DNA from: Bacilli bacterium
GTDB taxonomy: Bacteria; Bacillota_I; Bacilli_A; RF39; UBA660
DNA length: 64,000 nt
Direction: 5' to 3'
Assembly (NCBI GenBank): GCA_017416535.1
Contig: JAFQCG010000003.1
Coordinates: 1-64,000 of the forward strand
A model generated the notes under the pieces. It did not search any database. It was given only the letters and a program-made list of their open reading frames with translations, and was not told where the DNA came from. Of this stretch, positions 41,969 to 50,358 are shown in pieces; within the stretch, counting starts at the first letter, position 1, and every line of letters begins with the position of its first letter. The translations under genes were made by a program, and so were the position numbers.

Positions 41969-42841
41969 ATGAAGAATATCCTAGAAATTAAAAACCTAAC
42001 TAAATATTATGGAAAAGTACTTGCTGTAAAAGATTTATCTTTAGAATTAAAACCAGGAGAAATTTTTGGCTTTATTGGTCCAAATGGTGCAGGAAAAAGT
42101 ACTACAATTCGTTCAATAATGAACCTTATAAATAAAACTAAAGGAGAAGTATATTTTCTTGGAGAAACACTTACAAAAAACAATTTAAAACTAAAAGAAC
42201 AAATTGGATATCTTCCAAGTGAAATATCCTTATATGAAGAACTAACTGTTAAAGAAATGTTAGATTATCATGAAAGTTTCTATAAAAAAGACTTATCAAA
42301 AAGAAGAAAAGAATTAGTAAAAAAATTAAAACTAGATGAAACTAAAAAAATAGAAGATTTATCCCTAGGAAATCAAAAAAAATTAGGAATAGTTCTAGCT
42401 CTAATGCACGAACCAAAACTATTAATTTTAGATGAACCAACTAGTGGGTTAGATCCAATTATGCAACAAGTTTTCTATGATTTATTAAAAGAAGAAAAAG
42501 AAAAAGGAACGACTATTTTTTACTCAACACATATCTTAAGTGAAATATCAAAAATATGTGATAGAGTAGGAATAATTAAAGAAGGAACTCTTTTAAAAGT
42601 AGAAAGTATTAAAGAACTACAAGCAAAGAACTTAACTAATGTAACAATTACATCAAAAGAAATAGATAAGATTGGAAAAGAATTAAATGTTAAAGTAGAA
42701 AAAATAGATTCTGAAACAATTAAGTTTAAAAACACACTTGCATCAAATGAATTAATAAAAATACTTTCAAAATATGAAATAAAGAAACTATTAATAGAAG
42801 AACCAAGTTTAGAAGATGTCTTCTTACATTATTATAAATAG
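41969..42841 (+). CDS. ABC transporter ATP-binding protein, ABC-2 (drug/bacteriocin export) type
   Basis: The ATG at 41969 follows GTGGAGG; a GTG at 41957 is in frame but is part of that site. 290 residues. Walker A GPNGAGKST, signature LSLGNQKKLGIVLAL (a variant of LSGGQ), Walker B LLILDEPTSGLD and H-loop YSTHIL are intact. C-terminal ~80 residues form the extra domain seen in BcrA/CcmA-type ATPases. It works with the membrane protein encoded ten bases downstream. Confidence 0.92.
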   Translation: MKNILEIKNLTKYYGKVLAVKDLSLELKPGEIFGFIGPNGAGKSTTIRSIMNLINKTKGEVYFLGETLTKNNLKLKEQIGYLPSEISLYEELTVKEMLDYHESFYKKDLSKRRKELVKKLKLDETKKIEDLSLGNQKKLGIVLALMHEPKLLILDEPTSGLDPIMQQVFYDLLKEEKEKGTTIFYSTHILSEISKICDRVGIIKEGTLLKVESIKELQAKNLTNVTITSKEIDKIGKELNVKVEKIDSETIKFKNTLASNELIKILSKYEIKKLLIEEPSLEDVFLHYYK

Positions 42842-42850
42842 GAGGTAAAT

Positions 42851-43642
42851 ATGTTTAAAAGAGAATATAAATATAATTTTAAAAGTTTCTTAATTTGGAC
42901 AACAATAACATTAGGAATATTTCTAATTGTATATTTAATGTATCCTTCTATTGTTTCAAGCGATAACATTAAAATGATTGATGAAATGATGAAAGTGTTT
43001 CCTCCTGAGATGCTAAAAGCTTTTAATATGGATATAGCATCTATGAATAGTGCCTATGGATGGTTGAAATCAGAAGGCTTTGTTTTTGTTCTGCTAATAA
43101 TTGGATGTTATGCGGGAATATTAGGAGCAAATATTTTATTAAAAGAAGAAAACGATAAAACGGTAGAATATTTAAATAGCCTACCTATAAAAAGAACATC
43201 AATTGTTTTAAATAAAGTATTAGTAGGATTAATAAATATAACATTATTAGTGTTATTACTAGGAATATTTAATTATATTGGTCTAACCTTAAGTGGAGAT
43301 TTTGATATAAAACAATTTATTCTTCTAAGTATTACACCTTTATTTCCAGCCTTAGTATTATTCTTTACTTGCTTATTTATATCAACATTTACTCATAAAA
43401 CAAAAAAGACTCTAGGGATATCTTTAGGAATAGTATTAATAAGTTACATATTACAAACTCTATCAACAATTGCAGAACCAGTAGAATTTTTAAAATACTT
43501 TTCTGCATTTACATTAGCAGATATAAGAAATGTAATTATGAATGTTTCTATTAATCCATTTATGATAATTATTACAATAATTTTATCACTAATGTTTTTA
43601 TCACTGACAATAATACATTATAATAAAAAAGAATTAGTTTAA
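42851..43642 (+). CDS. ABC-2 type permease
   Basis: 263 residues; AGGAGGTAAAT before the ATG. Six membrane helices with the family pattern: a helix near the N-terminus, a loop with MLKAFNMDIASMNS, the segment LLKEENDKTVEYLNSLPIKRTSIVLNKVL (the coupling helix of ABC-2 permeases), then helices to the C-terminus. It is the membrane half of a BcrAB/LinA-like exporter, substrate unknown; antibiotics or peptides are typical for this family. Confidence 0.85.
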   Translation: MFKREYKYNFKSFLIWTTITLGIFLIVYLMYPSIVSSDNIKMIDEMMKVFPPEMLKAFNMDIASMNSAYGWLKSEGFVFVLLIIGCYAGILGANILLKEENDKTVEYLNSLPIKRTSIVLNKVLVGLINITLLVLLLGIFNYIGLTLSGDFDIKQFILLSITPLFPALVLFFTCLFISTFTHKTKKTLGISLGIVLISYILQTLSTIAEPVEFLKYFSAFTLADIRNVIMNVSINPFMIIITIILSLMFLSLTIIHYNKKELV

Positions 43643-43655
43643 AGGAAGTAATAAT

Positions 43656-44282
43656 ATGAACGATTGGGAATATATAAGTGAATGTATAGATGATGAAATA
43701 GATGAAATATTTAAGTTTCAACCAATACATACCTTATCTGATTATGAAAGAAGAAAAATTATTTTTGAACATTTAACAGGAAAATTAATATATGATTATG
43801 ATCTACTAAATCAATTAATTGATGCTAAAATAACAGGTGTTCCAATACGTAGAAATCCTACTGAAGAATTACTTACAGTTGTTAATGCAAGCATAGGGAT
43901 TTGTAATGGAATAAGCCAATACTATAAATTACTTTTAGAAAGAATAGGTATAAAATCACATTGTGTTATATGTGATGATGGTACAGATATTAACCACCAA
44001 ATTCTACTAGTACATAATAGTGATACAGATACATATAGCTTTGATGATGTAACAGCAGTAATTGTTGGAAGAGGAACAAATGAAGAATACTTTGACTACG
44101 ATGTAGATGGAGCAAGAAGACATAATCAAGGGAATAAGAAAGTATACGAAGATAGACATTTCTTTATACTAACAGAAGAATATATAAACTATGTAGTAAA
44201 AAGACCACAAGGCCCAACTAAAACATTAGAATATCTACCAGAAAATGTTAAGTCGATAAAACAAAAACCATCAGTAAAGTAA
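43656..44282 (+). CDS. Transglutaminase-like cysteine-site protein, no signal peptide
   Basis: 208 residues. A transglutaminase-like core is visible: Cys83 in GICNGISQYYKLLLERIGI, His114 in NHQILLV and Asp130 or Asp131 in YSFDDVTA, in the usual order. The C-terminus has TEEYINYVVKRPQGP. Length and fold resemble the stand-alone transglutaminase-like proteins of Bacillota. It lacks a signal peptide, so it acts in the cytoplasm or leaves by a non-Sec route. It shares its fold with the effector-like protein at 358 but is otherwise unlike it. Confidence 0.7.
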   Translation: MNDWEYISECIDDEIDEIFKFQPIHTLSDYERRKIIFEHLTGKLIYDYDLLNQLIDAKITGVPIRRNPTEELLTVVNASIGICNGISQYYKLLLERIGIKSHCVICDDGTDINHQILLVHNSDTDTYSFDDVTAVIVGRGTNEEYFDYDVDGARRHNQGNKKVYEDRHFFILTEEYINYVVKRPQGPTKTLEYLPENVKSIKQKPSVK

Positions 44283-44293
44283 AGGATGAAATT

Positions 44294-44734
44294 ATGAAGA
44301 AAAAAGTATTACTAATTATTTCATTATTTGCAATCATCTTACTAACAGGATGTACAAATAATAGGATTGGAGAAAAAACTCCACATAAAATAACAAATGA
44401 TAAAATAACAATGGAAGTAAAACAAGGTACATTAACAAAATCTTCCGCAACAATTATAATGACAAATAAAACAAAAGAAGAATATACATATGGAGAACCA
44501 TATCATTTAGAAATAAAACATAATGATGCATGGCATATATTAGAACTAGAACCAAATAATGATATATTTTTCACAATGCCAGCTTATTCATTAAAAACAG
44601 GTGAGTCAGTTGAAAAAGAATGTGAATGGGAACATGGATATGGTCAACTAAAAAAAGGAACATATCGAATAGTTAAAGATGTATCAAATAAAAAAGAACA
44701 ACTATATGTTGCTGCAGAATTTACTATAAAATAA
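44294..44734 (+). CDS. Lipoprotein with Ig-like domain
   Basis: 146 residues with a clear lipoprotein signal (LLIISLFAIILLTGC, lipid-modified Cys at ~20). The rest is one beta sandwich: VKQGTLTKSSATIIMTNKT, EEYTYGEPYHLEIKHNDAWHIL, LKTGESVEKECEWEHGYGQLKKGTYRIVK. This G-x-P-x-x-L/I-E ... W-E-x-x-Y-G-x-L-x-x-G-x-YRI pattern is a known Bacillota Ig-like fold of unknown function. It probably sits on the outer face of the membrane. Confidence 0.75.
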   Translation: MKKKVLLIISLFAIILLTGCTNNRIGEKTPHKITNDKITMEVKQGTLTKSSATIIMTNKTKEEYTYGEPYHLEIKHNDAWHILELEPNNDIFFTMPAYSLKTGESVEKECEWEHGYGQLKKGTYRIVKDVSNKKEQLYVAAEFTIK

Positions 44735-44744
44735 AGGAGACAAT

Positions 44745-45086
44745 ATGAAGAAATATTTAAAAGAAATTATTATATTATTAATTCAGCTATTTATGTTTTA
44801 TATATTTCCTTTATTTGCAGGACCAACTGATGCTATGGGAATGGTATTTATAATATTAATTACAACACTATTTTTATCAGCACTATTAACAATTATTTCC
44901 AAAGAAAAATTAAAGTATATATATCCACTAGTAGTAGCAATAATATTTATACCATCCGTATTTATTTATTATAATGAAAGTGCACTTATACATTCACTGT
45001 GGTATTTAGTAACATCTATAATTGGATTAGTACTAGGAAGCATAATAAACTATTTTGTAAAGATAATTGATAAATATGAAAAATAA
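44745..45086 (+). CDS. Four-helix membrane protein, unknown
   Basis: 113 residues; AAAGGAGACAAT before the ATG. Four hydrophobic segments (IIILLIQLFMFYIFPLFAG; MVFIILITTLFLSALLTII; IYPLVVAIIFIPSVFIYY; LWYLVTSIIGLVLGSIINYF). It follows the lipoprotein gene by ten bases and is likely cotranscribed. No family recognised. Confidence 0.6.
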   Translation: MKKYLKEIIILLIQLFMFYIFPLFAGPTDAMGMVFIILITTLFLSALLTIISKEKLKYIYPLVVAIIFIPSVFIYYNESALIHSLWYLVTSIIGLVLGSIINYFVKIIDKYEK

Positions 45087-45258
45087 ATTTAATTATATTA
45101 GTTCCTTTGGAATACTAGGATTTATTGCACTAACAATGATTGATAGATTTATAACGAAAATACCAGACAGAATATATATACCAACAGCAATACTTATAAT
45201 AACAATAATTCTCTATGGAAATATAAGAAATAAAAGAAAATGTAAAAAGACAAGATAA
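45076..45258 (+). CDS. Very small two-helix membrane protein, unknown
   Basis: ATG at 45076 gives 60 residues and an 11-base overlap with the previous gene; an in-frame TTG at 45067 would add three. Two short hydrophobic segments (YISSFGILGFIALTMI; IYIPTAILIITIILYG) and a basic C-terminus (KRKCKKTR). There is no clear Shine-Dalgarno site, so expression may depend on coupling. Its terminator immediately follows, which supports a real gene. Confidence 0.45.
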   Translation: MKNKFNYISSFGILGFIALTMIDRFITKIPDRIYIPTAILIITIILYGNIRNKRKCKKTR

Positions 45259-45274
45259 TATTCTTGTTTTTTTT
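45246..45274 (+). terminator. Rho-independent terminator
   Basis: GACAAGA, short loop, TCTTGTTTTTTTT. Confidence 0.65.
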
Positions 45275-45360
45275 ATAAATAAGAAAACTTCTCAAAAAAA
45301 ATTAATATTTCATGCTATAATTAAGTTATAAGATAAAAATAGTTTAGGGTGGTGAAGTAA

Positions 45361-46215
45361 ATGTACAAATTAGGAATTGATATAGGAGCAAGTCATATAG
45401 GATTAGGTTTATATGATAAAAGTAAGAAAAAACTTATTAAGAAAAAGTATATTCCATATAAACCATATTCTAAAATATTCAACAAAGTATTTACAAAATT
45501 TATTACAAAGAAATATACTGACTTATTAATAAGAAAAATAGATAGTTTTCTAGGTGATAAAAAAGTAGATTATATTGGAATAGGATGTCCAGGAAAAGTA
45601 GATCCTGAAAAATGTTTATTTTATGGAGCTAAAGAATTAGTTGTTGGAAAAATTAATTTTAAAAAAGTATTTGCTAAATATAATTGTGAAGTCTATGTAG
45701 AAAATGATAGTAATTGTGCAGCGGTAGGTGAAGCATTAAATAATGACTACAACAAGTTCTTTATGATAACAATAGGAACAGGAGTAGGATTATCTTTAGT
45801 AAGAAAAACTAGAAAGAAAATACTTCTAGCAAGTGATGAAACAATCGATAAAATAGTTAAACTAAATAAAAAAGAAAACCTAAATGAAAACTATATTAGA
45901 AGTTTTAAAGAGTTATCAGAAACATATAATAAAAGACAAAAGAAAATATTACCTCGTGATGCAATATTTGAAGATCTTCGTCATAACAAAGATATATTAG
46001 AAAACTATTTATCAGACTTTGTAGAAGGAATTAAAAGAATAAATAAAGAAGTTAAAATAAAACACATTTGTATTGGTGGAGGTCTATCATTACACAAAAG
46101 ACATTTCTATAGAAGACTTCATGAAGATTTATCTAAACATGAAATATTTATAGCCAAAAACTTTAATGATTCAGGAATAATAGGAGCAGTACATCTACCG
46201 ATAAAAAGATTTTAA
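45361..46215 (+). CDS. ROK-family sugar kinase-like protein
   Basis: 284 residues; GGGTGGTGAAGTAA before the ATG. It has the ASKHA phosphate-1 loop (LGIDIGASHIGLGLY), a GIGCPGKVDPE segment, VENDSNCAAVGEA with the catalytic Asp, phosphate-2 TIGTGVGLSLV and the adenosine motif ICIGGGLSL. The usual ROK zinc-binding C-x-C-G-x-x-G-C is absent, and the protein is slightly short. Thus it is a glucokinase or N-acetylmannosamine-type kinase relative, or a ROK protein with another role. It is followed by a DUF2441-like gene. Confidence 0.75.
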   Translation: MYKLGIDIGASHIGLGLYDKSKKKLIKKKYIPYKPYSKIFNKVFTKFITKKYTDLLIRKIDSFLGDKKVDYIGIGCPGKVDPEKCLFYGAKELVVGKINFKKVFAKYNCEVYVENDSNCAAVGEALNNDYNKFFMITIGTGVGLSLVRKTRKKILLASDETIDKIVKLNKKENLNENYIRSFKELSETYNKRQKKILPRDAIFEDLRHNKDILENYLSDFVEGIKRINKEVKIKHICIGGGLSLHKRHFYRRLHEDLSKHEIFIAKNFNDSGIIGAVHLPIKRF

Positions 46216-46227
46216 GAAGGTGATATA

Positions 46228-46770
46228 ATGACAGAAAAATATTTCTATCATGTAGTAACAAATAAACCAATGTATGTTGGTCAAAAAATAAGTTTTACAG
46301 ATGATAATAAGAGTGGTGTTTATAAGCGTGTAATGGAAAAAGAAGATATTGTAAATGATATTTACTTACATCCAGAAAACTATAAACAAGAAGATTTAGA
46401 ACACCATACAAAAGTAGCTTTAAGAGAACTAGCTATGGAAGAAATTAGACAAAAACATTATCCAAACTATCCATCAAGAATTAAATCATTGTATGTTTCA
46501 ACTGATCTGGAAGATTCATATATGTGGGCAAATAGTTTTATAAAAAAAGGAAGAGTAGTTTATCAAATAGTTAAGCTAAAAACAACAGGAAACGCATTTA
46601 CAGGTAACGCATATAATTGTTTCGAAGGAACAACAGATAAAGAATATAATTTAAAAGAATCATTTAACTATTGGGATAATGTAATAAAAAATGATAATGA
46701 AATTATTTATGAAACAATTATTGATGGAGAAATAGAAGTTGTTGAAATAATTGAAAATTTTGACAATTAA
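46228..46770 (+). CDS. DUF2441-like protein (ADP-ribosyltransferase-like fold suspected)
   Basis: 180 residues; AAGAAGGTGATAT before the ATG. The sequence fits the DUF2441 pattern: FYHVVTNKPMYVGQKISF at the start, LRELAMEEIRQKHYPNYPSRIKSLYVS in the middle, then EDSYMWANSFI, YQIVKLKTTGNAFTGNAYNCF. The 'HVV ... GQ ... E-x-x-R ... P-x-Y-PSR-x-x-x-LYVS' arrangement is typical, and these proteins are thought to have an ADP-ribosyltransferase-like fold, though activity is unknown. It is cotranscribed with the ROK gene. Confidence 0.65.
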   Translation: MTEKYFYHVVTNKPMYVGQKISFTDDNKSGVYKRVMEKEDIVNDIYLHPENYKQEDLEHHTKVALRELAMEEIRQKHYPNYPSRIKSLYVSTDLEDSYMWANSFIKKGRVVYQIVKLKTTGNAFTGNAYNCFEGTTDKEYNLKESFNYWDNVIKNDNEIIYETIIDGEIEVVEIIENFDN

Positions 46771-46788
46771 CATATAATATGTTAATAT
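46760..46788 (+). promoter_or_regulatory. Promoter of the T-box/trpB unit
   Basis: TTGACA (46760-46765), 17-base spacer, TAATAT (46783-46788). The -35 lies inside the end of the DUF2441-like gene. Confidence 0.55.
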
Positions 46789-46794
46789 TAAGCC

Positions 46795-47042
46795 ATAAAA
46801 CAAATCACTGATTTGGAGAAGTAACTAGCGAAAAACTTTTCAGAAAGTAACTGGTAGATGTGAAGTTACAAGTAATAACTAGCGAATGGACCAAAGAGAG
46901 TTTACTCGAAAAATTATTTTAGTAGAGTAAGACGGGAGATTCCGACCGTTATCAAAGGAACGTGTATGATGGTACATTGGAATCTATTATTAGGTGGCAT
47001 AGCAAGAATTCTTGTCCTATTTTAGGAAAAGAATTCTTTTTT
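46795..47042 (+). ncRNA. T-box riboswitch specific for tRNA-Trp
   Basis: This otherwise gene-free region holds a complete T-box leader. The specifier sequence reads GCGAA-TGG-ACCAAAGAG, with TGG (Trp) at 46887-46889 followed by the usual ACC. The antiterminator T-box core AGGTGGCATAGC is at 46992-47003, with TGGC able to pair with the G-C-C-A acceptor end expected for tRNA-Trp. It ends in a strong terminator hairpin (47004-47042). Uncharged tRNA-Trp would stabilise the antiterminator and allow transcription of trpB. Specifier and downstream gene agree, which supports the call. Confidence 0.92.
47004..47042 (+). terminator. T-box regulated terminator
   Basis: AAGAATTCTT (47004-47013) pairs with a second AAGAATTCTT (47029-47038), with an inner TCCTA/TAGGA stem, then T-run. 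Formation is conditional on tRNA-Trp charging. Confidence 0.85.
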
Positions 47043-47075
47043 GTTTTATAAATTAATTTTAAGGAGGTGGTACAT

Positions 47076-47234
47076 ATGAAAGAATATGACTGGAATTGGC
47101 GAAAGCCATATATTAAGAAAAGAAAAATATTAGAAAAATTAAGGAGAAAAGAAAATGAATTATGGAATATTTGGTGGTCAATATGTACCACAACAATTAA
47201 AAGAAAAACTAGGCAGTATTGCCCAAAAATTTAA
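47076..47234 (+). CDS. Small Trp-containing ORF (52 codons) overlapping the trpB start
   Basis: The ATG at 47076 follows the best ribosome site in the region (AAGGAGGTGG at 47061-47070, six bases before the ATG), so it is probably translated. It encodes 52 residues, starting MKEYDWNWRKPYIKK. Two TGG codons lie at positions 6 and 8, and a further cluster (LWNIWW) lies where the ORF overlaps trpB in another frame. The ORF runs through the trpB start at 47155 and stops at 47234. A leader peptide that couples Trp-tRNA supply to trpB translation is plausible; alternatively it is a small functional protein. Confidence 0.6.
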   Translation: MKEYDWNWRKPYIKKRKILEKLRRKENELWNIWWSICTTTIKRKTRQYCPKI

Positions 47235-48312
47235 TGAATTAAAAAACGATAAAAAATTTAAAGATGAATACTTATATTATTTAAAACATTTTGTAGGTAG
47301 ACCTTCACCATTATATTTTGCTGAAAGATTAACAAAATATTTAGATGGTGCAAAAATATATCTAAAAAGAGAAGATCTTAATCATACTGGTTCTCATAAA
47401 ATTAATAATGCAATAGGACAGGTATTACTTGCTAAAAAATTAGGATATAATCATATAATTGCCGAAACCGGAGCAGGACAACATGGAGTAGCAACTGCTA
47501 CAGTATGTGCATTGTTTAATATAAGATGTACCGTGTTTATGGGAATAGAAGATATTAAAAGACAACGTGTAAATGTAGAAAAAATGAAAATTCTAGGAGC
47601 CGAAATAAAAGAAGTAACTTCTGGAGAAGGAACATTAAAAGAAGCAGTAGATGAAGCATTTGAATATTTTACAAAAAACAAAGATTCATACTATTTAATT
47701 GGTTCAGCAGTAGGACCTTATCCATATCCAGAAATTGTTAAATATTTTCAAAAGATAATTGGAGAAGAAACAAAAACACAAATAAGAAAGATGGAAGGAA
47801 AACTACCTAATGCAGTAATTGCTTGCATTGGAGGGGGAAGTAATAGTATTGGAATGTTTACACCTTTTATTAAAGAAAAGGTAGATATTTATGGAGTAGA
47901 AGGAGCCGGTCTTGGTCTTCAAACAGGACAACATGCATCAGCAATATACAATAATACTATTGGAATATTACATGGAATGAAAACATATACTATGCAAGAT
48001 GAAAAAGGAAATATAAAAGATGCTTACTCTATTTCAGCAGGACTAGACTATCCAGGAATAGGACCAGAACATGCCTTTTACCACTTAAAAAAACGTATTA
48101 AATATGATTCAATTACTGATAAGGAAGCAGTAAATGCCTTTAAATTATTAACTAATTTAGAAGGTATTATTCCTGCATTAGAAAGTTCTTATGCAGTTGC
48201 CTATTCTATGAAAATAGCAAAAAACTATAACAAAGAGGACATAATAGTAATCTGTTTATCAGGACGTGGAGATAAAGATTTAGATAATATAATGAATTAT
48301 AATAATATGTAA
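47155..48312 (+). CDS. trpB: Tryptophan synthase beta chain, not accompanied by trpA
   Basis: 385 residues; AAGGAGAAAAG before the ATG. Classic TrpB1 features: FGGQYVPQQL, the PLP-lysine stretch LNHTGSHKINNA (Lys within), AETGAGQHGVATAT, the phosphate loop CIGGGSNSIG, and the C-terminal LSGRGDKD. It joins indole to serine with PLP. The C-terminus and all core motifs are intact. No trpA, trpC or other trp gene is next to it; dxs follows after a terminator. An orphan trpB under a tRNA-Trp T-box suggests scavenging of indole made by other gut or community bacteria. Confidence 0.95.
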   Translation: MNYGIFGGQYVPQQLKEKLGSIAQKFNELKNDKKFKDEYLYYLKHFVGRPSPLYFAERLTKYLDGAKIYLKREDLNHTGSHKINNAIGQVLLAKKLGYNHIIAETGAGQHGVATATVCALFNIRCTVFMGIEDIKRQRVNVEKMKILGAEIKEVTSGEGTLKEAVDEAFEYFTKNKDSYYLIGSAVGPYPYPEIVKYFQKIIGEETKTQIRKMEGKLPNAVIACIGGGSNSIGMFTPFIKEKVDIYGVEGAGLGLQTGQHASAIYNNTIGILHGMKTYTMQDEKGNIKDAYSISAGLDYPGIGPEHAFYHLKKRIKYDSITDKEAVNAFKLLTNLEGIIPALESSYAVAYSMKIAKNYNKEDIIVICLSGRGDKDLDNIMNYNNM

Positions 48313-48320
48313 AGTATAGT

Positions 48321-48350
48321 AAAGAAGAATTAACAATTCTTCTTTTTTTT
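48321..48350 (+). terminator. Rho-independent terminator of trpB
   Basis: AAAGAAGAATT-AAC-AATTCTTCTTTTTTTT. Confidence 0.85.
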
Positions 48351-48391
48351 ATCTTATAATGATATACTAAAAAGCACCAAGGAGAGATATT

Positions 48392-50242
48392 ATGAAAATA
48401 ACAGACATCAAGGATCCTAAATTTTTAAAGAAATATAACACACAAGAATTAAATGTTTTATGTTCTGACATAAGAAAATTTGTAATTGATAATCTATCAA
48501 AAACAGGAGGACATGTAGCATCTAATCTAGGAATAGTAGAACTAACAGTATCGCTACATTATGTATTTAATTCACCACAAGATAAAATAATATTTGATGT
48601 AGGACATCAATCATACATTCACAAGATCCTAACAGGTAGGGCAAATAAGTTCTCATCTCTTAGACAACTAGGAGGAATATCTGGTTATCAAAAAAGAAAA
48701 GAGTCAGCACATGACCCTTTTGAAGCAGGGCATTCTTCAACGTCTATTGCCGCAGCTCTTGGTTTTGCATATGCGAGAGATTTAAATAAAGAAAAAAATG
48801 AAGTAATTGCTGTTATAGGAGATGGTTCCTTAACTGGAGGTCTAGCATTTGAAGCATTAAATAATATTGAAACATTAAAATCAAAAGTTATCATAATCTT
48901 AAATGATAATGAAATGTCTATTTCAAAAAATGTTGGAGGACTAAGTGAGTTCTTAAAAAAAGTTCGTATAAGTCACTCTTATGAAACTGCAAGTAAAAGC
49001 TATAAAAAAATATTAACAAAAACAAAATTAGGACAAAAGATATTTGAAATTTCATATAATATTAAAGAAAAATTTAAACGTCGAATAAACGATAACATTT
49101 TTACTAACTTAAATATTGATTATTTAGGACCAGTAGATGGACATAATATTGAAGAATTAATAAAAGCATTTAAGAAAGCAAAAAACTCTAAAAAATCAAT
49201 TTTAGTTCATGTTATCACAAAAAAAGGAAAAGGATATTTACCTGCTGAACAAAACGCAAGTGCATGGCACGGAGTCGGATTATTTGACTCTAAAACAGGA
49301 GAACAAAAAAAATCAAATCTTCCAAGTTTAAGTCAAATTATTAGTGATACAGTTTATGAATTTATGGAAAAAGATAAGAATATAGTAACAATAACACCTG
49401 CAATGATTGGTGGAAGTAAATTAGAAAAAATATTTAAGGACTTCCCAGAAAGAAGTATCGATACTGGTATAACAGAATCTTTCGCTACAACACTAGCTTG
49501 CGCAATTTCTCTAAATAAAAAGAAAGTCTTTCTTCCAATTTACTCATCATTTCTACAAAGAGCATATGATAATATAAATCATGATATCGCTAGAATGAAT
49601 GCACATGTTGTAATAGGTATAGATAGAGCTGGATTAGTAGGAGAGGATGGAGAAACTCATCATGGAATATTTGATATAAGTTTTTTAAATTCTATTCCAA
49701 ATATTGTAATTTGTATGGGAAAAGATTCTGAAGAAATTAGAAATCTTTTATATACAGGGTTTTACAAACAAGAAAATCCTTTCTGTATTAGATATGAAAG
49801 AGATTCACTAGAATTTACTAAAACAAACTTTAAAGAATTGCCTGTAGGTACATGGGAATATCTTCAAAAAATAAAAGGTTGCAAAAATACAGTAATTAGT
49901 TATGGTACAGATGTATCAAAACTATATGAAAAATTAAAAGATAAAAAAGTAAATATTATAAATGCAAGATACATAAAACCTATTGATAAAAATATATTAA
50001 AAGAATTAATTCGTACCAAACAAAAAATATATATTTATGAAACAAATATAAAAACAAATTCTTTAGGAACAAATATTTTAGAATATTTTAATCATAAAGA
50101 AGCAAAGAATAAAATAAAATTAACTGGTATAGATAATAAATATATTTATCATGGTAAAATAAATGAATTAAAAAAAGATTTAAATTTAGATATTGAATCA
50201 ACAGTATCAGACATATGTAAATATTTTAATATAGAAGAGTAA
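48392..50242 (+). CDS. dxs: 1-Deoxy-D-xylulose-5-phosphate synthase
   Basis: 616 residues; AAGGAGAGAT before the ATG. Thiamine-diphosphate-binding motif GDGSLTGGLAFEALNN, YLGPVDGHNIEELI, DTGITESFATTLACAIS and the transketolase-type C-terminal domain are present. It condenses pyruvate and glyceraldehyde-3-phosphate, the first step of the non-mevalonate isoprenoid path. Size and motifs are normal, so the organism makes isoprenoids by this route rather than by mevalonate, as far as this gene shows. Confidence 0.95.
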   Translation: MKITDIKDPKFLKKYNTQELNVLCSDIRKFVIDNLSKTGGHVASNLGIVELTVSLHYVFNSPQDKIIFDVGHQSYIHKILTGRANKFSSLRQLGGISGYQKRKESAHDPFEAGHSSTSIAAALGFAYARDLNKEKNEVIAVIGDGSLTGGLAFEALNNIETLKSKVIIILNDNEMSISKNVGGLSEFLKKVRISHSYETASKSYKKILTKTKLGQKIFEISYNIKEKFKRRINDNIFTNLNIDYLGPVDGHNIEELIKAFKKAKNSKKSILVHVITKKGKGYLPAEQNASAWHGVGLFDSKTGEQKKSNLPSLSQIISDTVYEFMEKDKNIVTITPAMIGGSKLEKIFKDFPERSIDTGITESFATTLACAISLNKKKVFLPIYSSFLQRAYDNINHDIARMNAHVVIGIDRAGLVGEDGETHHGIFDISFLNSIPNIVICMGKDSEEIRNLLYTGFYKQENPFCIRYERDSLEFTKTNFKELPVGTWEYLQKIKGCKNTVISYGTDVSKLYEKLKDKKVNIINARYIKPIDKNILKELIRTKQKIYIYETNIKTNSLGTNILEYFNHKEAKNKIKLTGIDNKYIYHGKINELKKDLNLDIESTVSDICKYFNIEE

Positions 50243-50258
50243 GAAATTACTCTTTTTA
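50236..50258 (+). terminator. Rho-independent terminator of dxs
   Basis: AGAGTAA-GAAA-TTACTCTTTTT. Confidence 0.7.
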
Positions 50259-50358
50259 TTAATTTAAAAAAGCATTAAGAAGTAAATAAGAAAAGAAATA
50301 ATAAGAATATGAAGTAAATATAATATAATAGTCATAAAAACACTTACTAGGAGGAAAA

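Noticed and set aside
50263-50358. yybP-ykoY manganese riboswitch before mntP
   Set aside because: The ~95 bases are A-rich with no conserved paired elements.
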